Positions 55,001-61,417 of a stretch of DNA of 64,000 nt are shown here, in pieces. The notes under the pieces are model-generated. The model saw only the letters and a list, made by a program, of their open reading frames with translations, ran no database searches and had not been told where the DNA came from. The stretch covers positions 1,851,001 to 1,915,000 of the forward strand of contig NZ_CP017147.1 in assembly GCF_001741865.1 (NCBI RefSeq). Direction: 5' to 3'. The position numbers and the translations under genes are program-made. The stretch is from Bosea vaviloviae. GTDB lineage: Bacteria; Pseudomonadota; Alphaproteobacteria; Rhizobiales; Beijerinckiaceae. The first letter of the stretch is position 1. The number at the start of each line of letters is the position of its first letter.

Positions 55001-55282
55001 GGCTTCCAGCACGCGCATGCCGGTCGCGTGTCCCAGCAGGTCGCTCAGCATGCTCTTATGGTCCGGCGCCAGATGCTGGACCAGCACGAAGGTCATGCCG
55101 CTCTGCGTCGGCATGCTCGTCAGGAAAGCCTTGAACGCACTGAGCCCGCCGGCCGATGCGCCGATGCCGACGACCAGGCCGAGGCCGTCCGGCGACGGCT
55201 TCGAGGCGCCCGGTTCCGAAAGGCGCTCGCCCGCAGCCTTGCGGGCGGCTTCGAGCGTGTCGTTGCGGCTCTGCTGGGTCAT
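52085..55282 (-). CDS. CheB-CheR fusion with PAS and HWE-type histidine kinase
   Basis: 1065 residues. About 25-215 is a CheB methylesterase domain (GASAGGLSAF catalytic Ser, VQHLAPDHKS His, LAGTGNDGALG Asp). About 240-500 is a CheR methyltransferase (WVPGCATGEEVYSLAILVRE, DLISCRNLLIYMN). A coiled coil of Glu-rich repeats (EELQSSNEELETSKEEMQSI, about 650-700) is followed by a PAS domain and a HWE/HisKA_2 kinase with His in RELNHRIKNLFAV and HATPase motifs (HELATNATKYGAL). It links chemoreceptor-type methylation to a kinase; not next to other che genes. Confidence 0.93.
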   Translation of the reverse strand: MTQQSRNDTLEAARKAAGERLSEPGASKPSPDGLGLVVGIGASAGGLSAFKAFLTSMPTQSGMTFVLVQHLAPDHKSMLSDLLGHATGMRVLEAEDGMIAAANTVYVIPPDATLILRDRRLRVSKPAPPRALRRPIDTFFTSLAEDQGENAVCIVLAGTGNDGALGLSAVKENGGLTLAQAEFDHIAMSGMPQSATATGFVDEVMPVEQMPARLLDHQRHLSLVAPHKDDDGTRRDASRHLVTISALLRAQIGHDFVHYKEKTLVRRVQRRMQVLQIDEVPAYIARLRDDPDQIDLLFRELLIGVTQFFRDPEAFKALQAALAPKFAGDQRDDDNVRIWVPGCATGEEVYSLAILVREIIAQRPSAVRVQIFGTDIDNAAIAFARQARYRKMTGVTPERLAKWFSPDGDEYCPVRVIREMCVFSTHSVTKDPPFSKLDLISCRNLLIYMNAALQDRVLKTFHYALKPDGVLFLGPSESMTRQSRLFADSDKKHRIFRREDAVATLPDVTLRAASFSTPDLPPAGLAAGPGEDRIDKTARRMLEKYSPVYVVIDKHHDILRFSGGEAGHYLEPSSGTASLNLFGILRKALRPIVRSTLQQALSKKAAAVHEAVPVRIDGQNRAVTVIVEPLAEGGLCVVAFRDDGIRAVSRSRKATIASEAAATAAMEHELLTVRMQLQATVDELETINEERRAAAEEYQSANEELQSSNEELETSKEEMQSINEELQTVNAEVVSKNETLTHLNSDLKNLLDSTEIATSFLDSNLRIKSFTPKMTDIFHLRDSDRGRPITDITSMLGYDEIEDDARQVLRELSVVEREVQIKHHGMSFLMRMRPYRTMDNVVDGVVITFMDINERKKAEETQDLLVRELNHRIKNLFAVTNGVVSLSARSAGTPQEMARAIRGRLEALARAHELIIPALGGGGEAIKRGTTLDALVTAIASPYREQEGDRARVAIKGPNVPLGGQAVTSLALVLHELATNATKYGALSSSKGHIAISWSVSEGALSLTWEERGGPAVAGPPLGQGFGSLLARRSIEGQLGGVLAYDWKAEGLIVHLSTPMERLLQ

Positions 55283-55641
55283 GAGATCCGCCTGAGGCTA
55301 CGCATATACGGCGATGGTATCGCGCGAAGAAGGAGGCCGCTTGCCGGAAGGCGCTCCCTTGCAAAATCCTCACGATGTTGGAAAGGCCAGGCCGCTTCGT
55401 CCCCCGACTGGAGGCACCCTAGACACAAGTTTCGCCGGGGTCCATCGCCGGGCTCCATCGAGGCGGCGTGTGAAGGAACGCGGTGCTCTTTTTGCGAGAG
55501 ACGCGAGGCCTCGAAAGGACTGGGATGTGCCGGTCTCCAACCTGAGACGTTAGGCTCGCTTGAGCAACCACGCGGTGAAGCGCTCGCGGAGGTGGTTCAG
55601 CATGCGAACCATGGGGTCGTTTTCGATGATCGATCCGCCGC
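55283..55641. other. Intergenic region upstream of the CheB-CheR kinase
   Basis: 359 bp. Holds the promoter side of the kinase gene (minus) and the 3' side of the alpha/beta hydrolase gene (minus). Short repeats ccgggctccatcg / ggggtccatcgcc appear at 55435-55460. Open frames across it are on unlikely codons and overlap the kinase. No gene or known site recognised. Confidence 0.45.
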
Positions 55642-56547
55642 TCAAATCGAGGCCCGGGCCGCGCTGCGCACGTTTTCGACGATCGCCCGAACCACCCTGT
55701 TGTAAAGCGGCGCGGGCAGGTCGTGGCCCATGCCGTCAATGATCATGAGGCGGGCACCGCCGATCGAGGCCGCGATGTCCTCGCCGGCTGCCTTTGGGAC
55801 CAGGGGATCATCCGCACCATGCACCGCCAGGGTTGGCGCGGTGATGTGGCTCAGGCGCGGGCGCAAATCGCCGGTTGCGGCGATGGCGGCGATCTGGCGG
55901 CTCGTGCCGGCTGGATCATATGACCGTTCCAGTTCGCTCATGATGAGGGCGCGCTGCGCCGTCTCGTCGAAGAGATAGGCGGGACCGGCGATGCGACGCG
56001 CGAAGGCGAGGCTATGGGCGAGATATCCCTCCAGGTCCACGGAGGGAGCCGGTGCTGGTCGCATCAGCAGCGCCATGACCTCCGGCGCTGCCTTAGGAAG
56101 CTCCGGATTGCCGGTGCTGGACATGATCGCGGCGAGTGACAGGGTGCGGTGCGGATACGTGCTCGCAACGATCTGGGCGATCATCCCGCCCATCGAGCGG
56201 CCAACCAGATGGGCCTGCTTTACTCCCAGTGCATCGAGCAGGCCGACGGTATCGCTCGCCATGTCATCGAGCGTATAGGGAACCGCGAACGGCCGTCCGC
56301 TGGCCGCAGCGGCCGACAGGGCGGCGAAATCCGGGGCGGGCTGGTCGCGCAGATGCGTCGACAGGCCGGCATCGCGATTGTCGAACCGTATCACGCGAAA
56401 GCCCTGCGCTGTCAGCCTGTCGCAAAACTCCGGGCTCCATCGCAGCATCTGCGTGCCAAGGCCCGCTATCAGCAGGATCACCTCGCCAGCAATCGGGCCG
56501 ATGCTTTCATAGGCGATCGTGACGCGGTTCGTTTCCACATAGGGCAT
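55642..56547 (-). CDS. Alpha/beta-fold hydrolase
   Basis: 301 residues. Features: VILLIAGLGTQMLRWSPEFC (oxyanion region without the usual HG), RFDNRDAGLSTHL, nucleophile elbow GRSMGGMIAQIVAS, acid loop AVHGADDPLVPKAAGE and IDGMGHDLPAPLYNRVV with catalytic His. Matches the group annotated as alpha/beta hydrolase of proline-iminopeptidase/esterase type. Unrelated in sequence detail to the hydrolase at 27796-28641. Isolated on the minus strand, 18 nt downstream of the DUF2239 gene, so it may be co-transcribed with it. Confidence 0.88.
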   Translation of the reverse strand: MPYVETNRVTIAYESIGPIAGEVILLIAGLGTQMLRWSPEFCDRLTAQGFRVIRFDNRDAGLSTHLRDQPAPDFAALSAAAASGRPFAVPYTLDDMASDTVGLLDALGVKQAHLVGRSMGGMIAQIVASTYPHRTLSLAAIMSSTGNPELPKAAPEVMALLMRPAPAPSVDLEGYLAHSLAFARRIAGPAYLFDETAQRALIMSELERSYDPAGTSRQIAAIAATGDLRPRLSHITAPTLAVHGADDPLVPKAAGEDIAASIGGARLMIIDGMGHDLPAPLYNRVVRAIVENVRSAARASI

Positions 56548-56565
56548 GGTCCGGCGAGCCTTTCC

Positions 56566-57201
56566 TTAGATTTCGGTCGACGGGACGTGATCACCCCAGG
56601 CCAGGCGCAGCGTGTGGCCGCAGATGTCCTCGGGCCAGGCCGCCATTTGCGCTTCCATGCGAGGCCGGTCGTCGGCAAACAATGCGCGCGTCGCCTCCTC
56701 GAAGCCGGCGAGGTTGCCGGCCGTCGCCGATATGAAACGATAGGCCGCCTCCCGCGCCACCCGTCGTTGCTGGCTCGCACCGCCGGCGCGCCGGGCTTGC
56801 TCGACCAGACGTCGCAAGGTCGCTGAAGCACCGCCTTGCTGCGCGGCGAGCCAGTCCCAGTGCCGGGGCAGCAAGGTCACCTCGCGAGCGATCACGCCAA
56901 GCTTCGGGCGGCCCTTGCCGCGCGGTCCGGCCGCCGTCTCCCCCTCCGTCTGCAGTGGCTGGGTCCGCGGTGGGGCCAGTCGCGCGGCGAGCGCGGGCAA
57001 GCGCGCGATCACGTCGGCCTCGGTGCCGCGGAGATCGAAATCGATGGCCTGTCCCGAGGCATCGTCGAAGACGAGCAGGGGCTCGCGCGTGCCGCCATCG
57101 ACCGCCGCCTTCACCGCGCGGGCGACCTCGCTCAGGGAGCCCGAGGCCAGCCGTCGGGTCCCTTCGAAGGCGGTACAGAATGGGACGAATGGATCGGACA
57201 T
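56566..57201 (-). CDS. DUF2239 family protein
   Basis: 211 residues from ATG 57201. Matches the DUF2239 pattern: CTAFEGTRRLASGSLSEVAR, LLVFDDASGQAIDFDLRGTE, RPKLGVIAREVTLLPRHWDWL, ASATLRRLVEQARR and AAYRFISATAGNLAGFEEAT. The middle LPRHWDWLAAQQGGASATLR looks like a ribbon-helix-helix region. Biochemical function unknown; a DNA-binding role is possible. Divergent from the GIY-YIG gene over a 107-bp gap containing a perfect palindrome, and it may bind there. Confidence 0.85.
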   Translation of the reverse strand: MSDPFVPFCTAFEGTRRLASGSLSEVARAVKAAVDGGTREPLLVFDDASGQAIDFDLRGTEADVIARLPALAARLAPPRTQPLQTEGETAAGPRGKGRPKLGVIAREVTLLPRHWDWLAAQQGGASATLRRLVEQARRAGGASQQRRVAREAAYRFISATAGNLAGFEEATRALFADDRPRMEAQMAAWPEDICGHTLRLAWGDHVPSTEI

Positions 57202-57253
57202 GGCGGAGCCTCTACGTTTCCCCGCTTTATATCCGGGTGAAAATATTCTATGT

Positions 57254-57275
57254 CAATATCACCCGGGTGATATTG
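57254..57275. promoter_or_regulatory. Perfect 22-bp palindrome in the DUF2239/GIY-YIG divergent promoter
   Basis: Half-site caatatcaccc (57254-57264) mirrored by gggtgatattg. A related half-site, ccgggtgaaaatatt, lies just upstream at 57233-57247. The spacing and the location between divergent genes are those of a dimeric repressor operator controlling both. The regulator is unknown; the DUF2239 protein is a candidate. Confidence 0.75.
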
Positions 57276-57308
57276 AACGCGGGTCTTTGACCGATTAAGG
57301 AGAGCGGC

Positions 57309-57641
57309 ATGCGCGCCGAGGACAGGAAGGCGGCCGTTTCCGCTTACAAGGAACGCAAGATGATCAGCGGCGTCTATCTGATCCGCTGCGCTGTGTCGGG
57401 AGAGGCCTGGATCGGCGCATGCGCCGAGCTGAGCACCATCCAGAACCGGATCTGGTTCACGCTGCGCTTCGGGAACCACCCGAACAAAACCTTGCAGCGG
57501 GCTTGGGCCGAGCACGGAGCCGAGGCGTTCTCCTTCGAGCCGCTCGAGCAGATGGAGGAGGACGATCCCTATATCCGGACTGCGCGGCTCAAGGAGCGGG
57601 CCGCGCATTGGTGCGAGCGGCACAAGGCGGGGCGGCTCTAA
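57309..57641 (+). CDS. GIY-YIG nuclease family protein
   Basis: 110 residues from ATG 57309 with AAGGAGAG before it. GVYLIRC is the GIY strand and AWIGACAEL the YIG strand; RIWFTLRFGNHPNKTLQRAW gives the catalytic Arg region, and a Glu occurs in the helix LQRAWAEHGAEAFSFEPLEQ. It is the stand-alone compact type with unknown substrate (DNA or structured RNA). Divergent from DUF2239 and convergent with the Lrp gene, with overlapping stops (57638-57641). Confidence 0.85.
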   Translation: MRAEDRKAAVSAYKERKMISGVYLIRCAVSGEAWIGACAELSTIQNRIWFTLRFGNHPNKTLQRAWAEHGAEAFSFEPLEQMEEDDPYIRTARLKERAAHWCERHKAGRL

Positions 57642-58117
57642 GCCACGGGGACGGCAAGGCCCGCCTTGACGCGGTCCATGGCGACGAAGGTGCGAAATTT
57701 GCGGATATTGGCGTTGTTGAAGAAGAGCCGGCGCGTCAGCGCCTCATAAGCCGTCATGCTTGGCACCAGCACGACGAGCATGAAGTCGACGTCGCCCGTC
57801 ACATAATAGCATTGCTGCACCTCGGGCGCGGCCAGGAAGCTGCGCTTGGCTGCGTCGATGTCCCCCGCGGTTTCGCTGACGAGCTCGACCTCGACGAAGA
57901 TCGTGATGGGATGGCCAAGCGCGGCGGGATCGACGATCGCGACATTGGCCTGGATCACGCCGGCCTGCTCCATCCGCCGGATCCGGCGCTGCACGGCCGG
58001 CGCCGACAGGTTCACGCGCTCGCCGATGACCCGCTGCGGGGTGGTGTTGTCCTGCTGCAGGATCGCGAGAATGGCCCGGTCGAAGGCATCAAGCGGATGG
58101 GTCGGACTCTCGGGCAC
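57638..58117 (-). CDS. Lrp/AsnC family transcriptional regulator
   Basis: 159 residues from GTG 58117 (MPESPTHPLDAFDRAILAIL); the ATG at 58237 would add a non-conserved leader. Winged HTH at about 10-60 (QQDNTTPQRVIGERVNLSAP AVQRRIRRM-type), AsnC ligand domain with YYVTGDVDFMLVVLVPSMTA. Divergent from the diaminopropionate ammonia-lyase operon, so almost certainly its regulator. Three direct repeats in the intergenic space are candidate binding sites. Confidence 0.9.
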   Translation of the reverse strand: MPESPTHPLDAFDRAILAILQQDNTTPQRVIGERVNLSAPAVQRRIRRMEQAGVIQANVAIVDPAALGHPITIFVEVELVSETAGDIDAAKRSFLAAPEVQQCYYVTGDVDFMLVVLVPSMTAYEALTRRLFFNNANIRKFRTFVAMDRVKAGLAVPVA

Positions 58118-58126
58118 GGCTATCTC

Positions 58127-58174
58127 ACGAAACAAACTTGCGACGAAATAAGACTTGCGACGAAACAAACTTGC
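58127..58174. promoter_or_regulatory. Three direct repeats between the Lrp gene and dpaL
   Basis: acgaaacaaacttgc (58127-58141), acgaaataagacttgc (58143-58158) and acgaaacaaacttgc (58160-58174): first and third identical, spacing 16-17 nt, close to one and a half turns of the helix. They begin 10 bp from the Lrp GTG and end about 78 bp before dpaL. Direct-repeat arrays are typical of Lrp-family binding; this is inferred from layout. Confidence 0.7.
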
Positions 58175-58252
58175 ATTGAGGCCCCTCGATTGCAGCGCCT
58201 TTTTCGTGCTGCTTGCAATATTCCTTCGAGACCGCATTCAAGCGAGGTCGCG

Positions 58253-59467
58253 ATGTTCCTGCTCAACCAGCATGCCGATTACCGCAGCGGGCTTGCTCCC
58301 GTCGATGCCGAGACGCTCGGCGGCGCGGGAGCCGACGCGATCGGGCGCCATCTCGCTGAGCGCAGCGACCACGCGGTGACGCCGCTCCATGGTTTGCCGG
58401 GGCTTGCGGCCGAGTTGGGCATCGGCGCCTTGCATGTGAAGGACGAGGGCCATCGTCTCGGACTCGGCAGCTTCAAGGCGCTGGGCGGAGGCTATGCCGT
58501 GATCAGGCTGGTGCTGGAGGCCGCCGAACTGCGGCTTGGCCGGAAGCTGGGTGACGCTGCGTTCCGGGAGCCCGAGATTCGCGCTGTCGCCGCGGAGATG
58601 ACCTTCGCCTGCGCCACGGACGGCAATCACGGCCGCTCGGTCGCGCAGGGTGCGCAACTCGCCGGGGCGAAGGCGGTGATCGTCGTCCACGCCGGCGTCA
58701 GCGAGGAGCGGATCGCGGCGATCGCCCGCTTCGGTGCGCAGATCCTGCGCGTCGCCGGAACCTATGACGATTCCGTCGTCGAGGCTGCCCGGATCGCCGG
58801 CGAAAAGGGTTGGATTGTCGTCTCCGACACCTCCTGGGGCGGTTATGAGCGCATCCCCGGCCTTGTCATGCAGGGCTACACCGCGCTCGTGCGCGAAGCC
58901 TTGAACCAGCTTCCTTCCAGGCCGACCCAGATCTGCAGGCCGACGCATGTCTTCGTCCAGGCCGGCGTCGGCGGAATCGCGGCGGCGGTGGCCGCGCATC
59001 TGGCGCTCGTGCTGGGCGAGGCGCGGCCGGTCTTCACCGTGGTCGACCCCGCCCGCGCCGCCTGCATCGTCGAGGCCGCCCGCGCCGGTCGGCCGGTCAA
59101 GGTGGCCCATGGCGAGCCCACGGTGATGGCGATGCTGGAGTGCTACGAGCCGTCCCCCATCGCCTGGCGCGTGCTGTCGCGGGTCGCGGACGGCTTCATG
59201 ACGGTCGAGGATGCGGATGCGGTCACGGCAATGAACCGCCTGGCTCGCCCCGTGGCGGGGGATCCCGCGATCGTTGCCGGCGAGAGCGGTTGCGCCGGCC
59301 TGGCCGGGCTGATGCGTGCAGCAGCTGACCCGGACATCCGGCAGGCGCTGGGTCTCGACACCTCCTCGCGCGTGCTGGTGATCAACACCGAGGGCGCGAC
59401 CGATCCTGAACGCTATGCCGAACTCGTCGGGCTGACACCGGCCGAGGTCGCGGGCAGGGCGGCGTGA
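58253..59467 (+). CDS. dpaL: Diaminopropionate ammonia-lyase
   Basis: 404 residues from ATG 58253 (MFLLNQHADYRSGLAPVDAE). PLP enzyme of fold type II: Schiff-base Lys in GLGSFKALGGGYA, pyrimidine-type phosphate loop near QAGVGGIAAAVAAH, and CATDGNHGRSVAQGAQLAG. ALHVKDEGHRLGLGSFK and SDTSWGGYERIPGLVMQGYT match diaminopropionate ammonia-lyases, which cleave 2,3-diaminopropionate to pyruvate and two ammonia. It is the first gene of a plus-strand operon under the divergent Lrp gene. The frame from 57419 in front of it is a shadow. Confidence 0.93.
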   Translation: MFLLNQHADYRSGLAPVDAETLGGAGADAIGRHLAERSDHAVTPLHGLPGLAAELGIGALHVKDEGHRLGLGSFKALGGGYAVIRLVLEAAELRLGRKLGDAAFREPEIRAVAAEMTFACATDGNHGRSVAQGAQLAGAKAVIVVHAGVSEERIAAIARFGAQILRVAGTYDDSVVEAARIAGEKGWIVVSDTSWGGYERIPGLVMQGYTALVREALNQLPSRPTQICRPTHVFVQAGVGGIAAAVAAHLALVLGEARPVFTVVDPARAACIVEAARAGRPVKVAHGEPTVMAMLECYEPSPIAWRVLSRVADGFMTVEDADAVTAMNRLARPVAGDPAIVAGESGCAGLAGLMRAAADPDIRQALGLDTSSRVLVINTEGATDPERYAELVGLTPAEVAGRAA

Positions 59468-60108
59468 TGTCCGACAGCCTGACGCTGCTCTACCAGAGCC
59501 ATTCCCCCTATGCCCGCAAGGTGCTGGTCAGTGCCCATGAGCTCGGGCTCGCCGACCGCATCGCTGTCGTCCACCACGAGACCAGCCCGACCAACCGCAA
59601 CGATGCCGTCTTCGCGGCCAATCCCCTTGGAAAAGTGCCGGTTCTGCTGACGCCGGATGCCGGCGCGCTCTTCGATTCGGTCGTCATCTGCGACTATCTC
59701 GACCGGCTCGGCGGCACAGGCCGGCTGATCCCGCGCGAGGGGCCGGCGCGCTATGAGGCGCTGCGTTTGCAGGCCTTGGCCCAGGGCCTTTGCGATGCGG
59801 GCATCGCGCTGCGCTGGGAGACGGTGCGGCGTCCGGAAGCCCTGCGCTATCCGCCCTTGGCGCAGGGACAGGCGATGAAGCTGCTCGAAGCCTATGAGCA
59901 TCTGGAAACGCAAGTCGAGTTCGGGGCGCCGATCACCATCGGCCAGATCGCACTGGCAACGGCGCTGGCCTGGCTCGAATTCCGCGACCTGCCAGGGTTC
60001 CGCAAATGCGCGCCGCGGCTCACCGCCTGGTATGACGATTTCAGCCAGCGGCCCTCGATGCGCGCCACGCCCTATGACGGCGAAACACAGGATGGAGGAT
60101 CGCAATGA
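59467..60108 (+). CDS. Glutathione S-transferase family protein
   Basis: 213 residues from ATG 59467, overlapping the dpaL stop by one base (a GTG at 59464 is also possible). Thioredoxin-like N-terminus LTLLYQSHSPYARKVLVSAH, cis-Pro loop NPLGKVPVLLT, and FDSVVICDYLDRLGG (glutathione gamma-Glu site). C-terminal helices follow to about 205. It could be a dehalogenase, isomerase or detoxification enzyme. Its position inside the operon implies that the substrate or an intermediate is electrophilic, or that it has a side role. Confidence 0.85.
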   Translation: MSDSLTLLYQSHSPYARKVLVSAHELGLADRIAVVHHETSPTNRNDAVFAANPLGKVPVLLTPDAGALFDSVVICDYLDRLGGTGRLIPREGPARYEALRLQALAQGLCDAGIALRWETVRRPEALRYPPLAQGQAMKLLEAYEHLETQVEFGAPITIGQIALATALAWLEFRDLPGFRKCAPRLTAWYDDFSQRPSMRATPYDGETQDGGSQ

Positions 60109-61268
60109 CGACGCTCGATCATGACGCGCTGGTTGCCGAGATGACCGCCTGGCGGCGCGATCTCCATGCCCATCCCGAGCACGGCTTTGAGGAGACACGC
60201 ACCGCCGCCTTCGTCGCGGCCAAGCTGCGCGAGTTCGGCCTGAGCGAGGTCGCGGAAGGCATTGGCGGGACCGGCGTCGTCGGCACGCTGACATGCGGCA
60301 CGGGCAACCGGGCGATCGCGCTGCGAGCCGACATGGACGCGCTGCGCATCACCGAGCAGGGCGACCATGCCCATCGCTCCCGGACGCCGGGCGTCATGCA
60401 TGCTTGCGGACATGACGGCCACACCGCGATGCTGCTCGGCGCCGCGAAAATGCTGGCGGAGCAAGGCGGCTTCGACGGCACGGTGCGCTTCGTCTTCCAG
60501 CCGGCGGAGGAATGGGGCAGGGGCGCGCTCGCCATGCTCGCCGACGGGTTGCTGGAACGGTTCCCCTTCGAGGAGATCTTCGGGCTGCACAACATGCCCG
60601 GCCTCGCCATCGGGCAGTTCCAGACCAGGGCAGGGCCGATCATGTCGGCCGAGGATAATTTCGAGATCGCGCTCAAAGGCGTCGGCGGCCATGCGGCGCG
60701 TCCGCAGATGGGCAATGAGGTGCTCGTCGCCGCCTGCGCGCTCGTCACCAATCTCCAGACCATCGTCTCGCGCCGCCTGAGCCCGACCGATATCGGCGTC
60801 GTCTCCGTCACCGAATTGCTGACCGACGGCACCCGCAACGCCCTGCCGGGTCTCGCCCGCATCCTTGGCGATGCGCGCAGCTTCCGGCCGGAGATCAGCG
60901 CCAGGATCGAAGAACAGATGGGCATCATCGCCCAGGGCACCGCGCTGACTTACAACGTCACAGCCGAAATGACCTATACCCGCGAGTTCGTGCCGTTGCT
61001 GAACGACGAGGCCCTGGTCGAGGAAGCGTTCACTGCCGCGCGCGAGGTCTTTGGCAATGCGGCGGTCGCGACGGCGCGCGAGCCGATGACCGGATCGGAG
61101 GATTTCGCCCGCTTCCTGGAGCATGTGCCGGGTTGCTTCGCCTTCGTCGGCAATGGCGAAGCGTCGTCCCCGCTGCACAACCCGACCTACGACTTCAACG
61201 ATGAGGGCCTGATCTTCGGCGCGCGCTTCCATGCCGCGATCGCACGTCAGCGCCTGCCCGCCGCGTAA
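60105..61268 (+). CDS. M20 family amidohydrolase (N-acyl amino acid / hippurate hydrolase type)
   Basis: 387 residues, ATG 60105 overlapping the GST stop (ATGA). M20D fold: WRRDLHAHPEHGFEETRTAA, IALRADMDALRITEQ, metal-binding MHACGHDGHTAMLLG, QPAEEWGRGALAM, VGGHAARPQMGNEV and MTGSEDFARFLE. Hydrolyses N-acylated amino acids or related amides. It may release the amino acid or diamine consumed by the lyase genes next to it. Only distantly like the M20 protein at 40002. Confidence 0.92.
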   Translation: MTTLDHDALVAEMTAWRRDLHAHPEHGFEETRTAAFVAAKLREFGLSEVAEGIGGTGVVGTLTCGTGNRAIALRADMDALRITEQGDHAHRSRTPGVMHACGHDGHTAMLLGAAKMLAEQGGFDGTVRFVFQPAEEWGRGALAMLADGLLERFPFEEIFGLHNMPGLAIGQFQTRAGPIMSAEDNFEIALKGVGGHAARPQMGNEVLVAACALVTNLQTIVSRRLSPTDIGVVSVTELLTDGTRNALPGLARILGDARSFRPEISARIEEQMGIIAQGTALTYNVTAEMTYTREFVPLLNDEALVEEAFTAAREVFGNAAVATAREPMTGSEDFARFLEHVPGCFAFVGNGEASSPLHNPTYDFNDEGLIFGARFHAAIARQRLPAA

Positions 61269-61417
61269 GCTTTACGCCCGGCAGGCCGAACTCTCTGGCG
61301 AACTCTCTTTGGCGCATTCGCCAGAGGCTGTAGCTTTCACTCGCAACCGCGCCCTGGCCGCGCGGCAGGTGTGGGATGCGCGGCCCGGGTGCGACAGCTC
61401 TAGGGAGGACAAGAACC

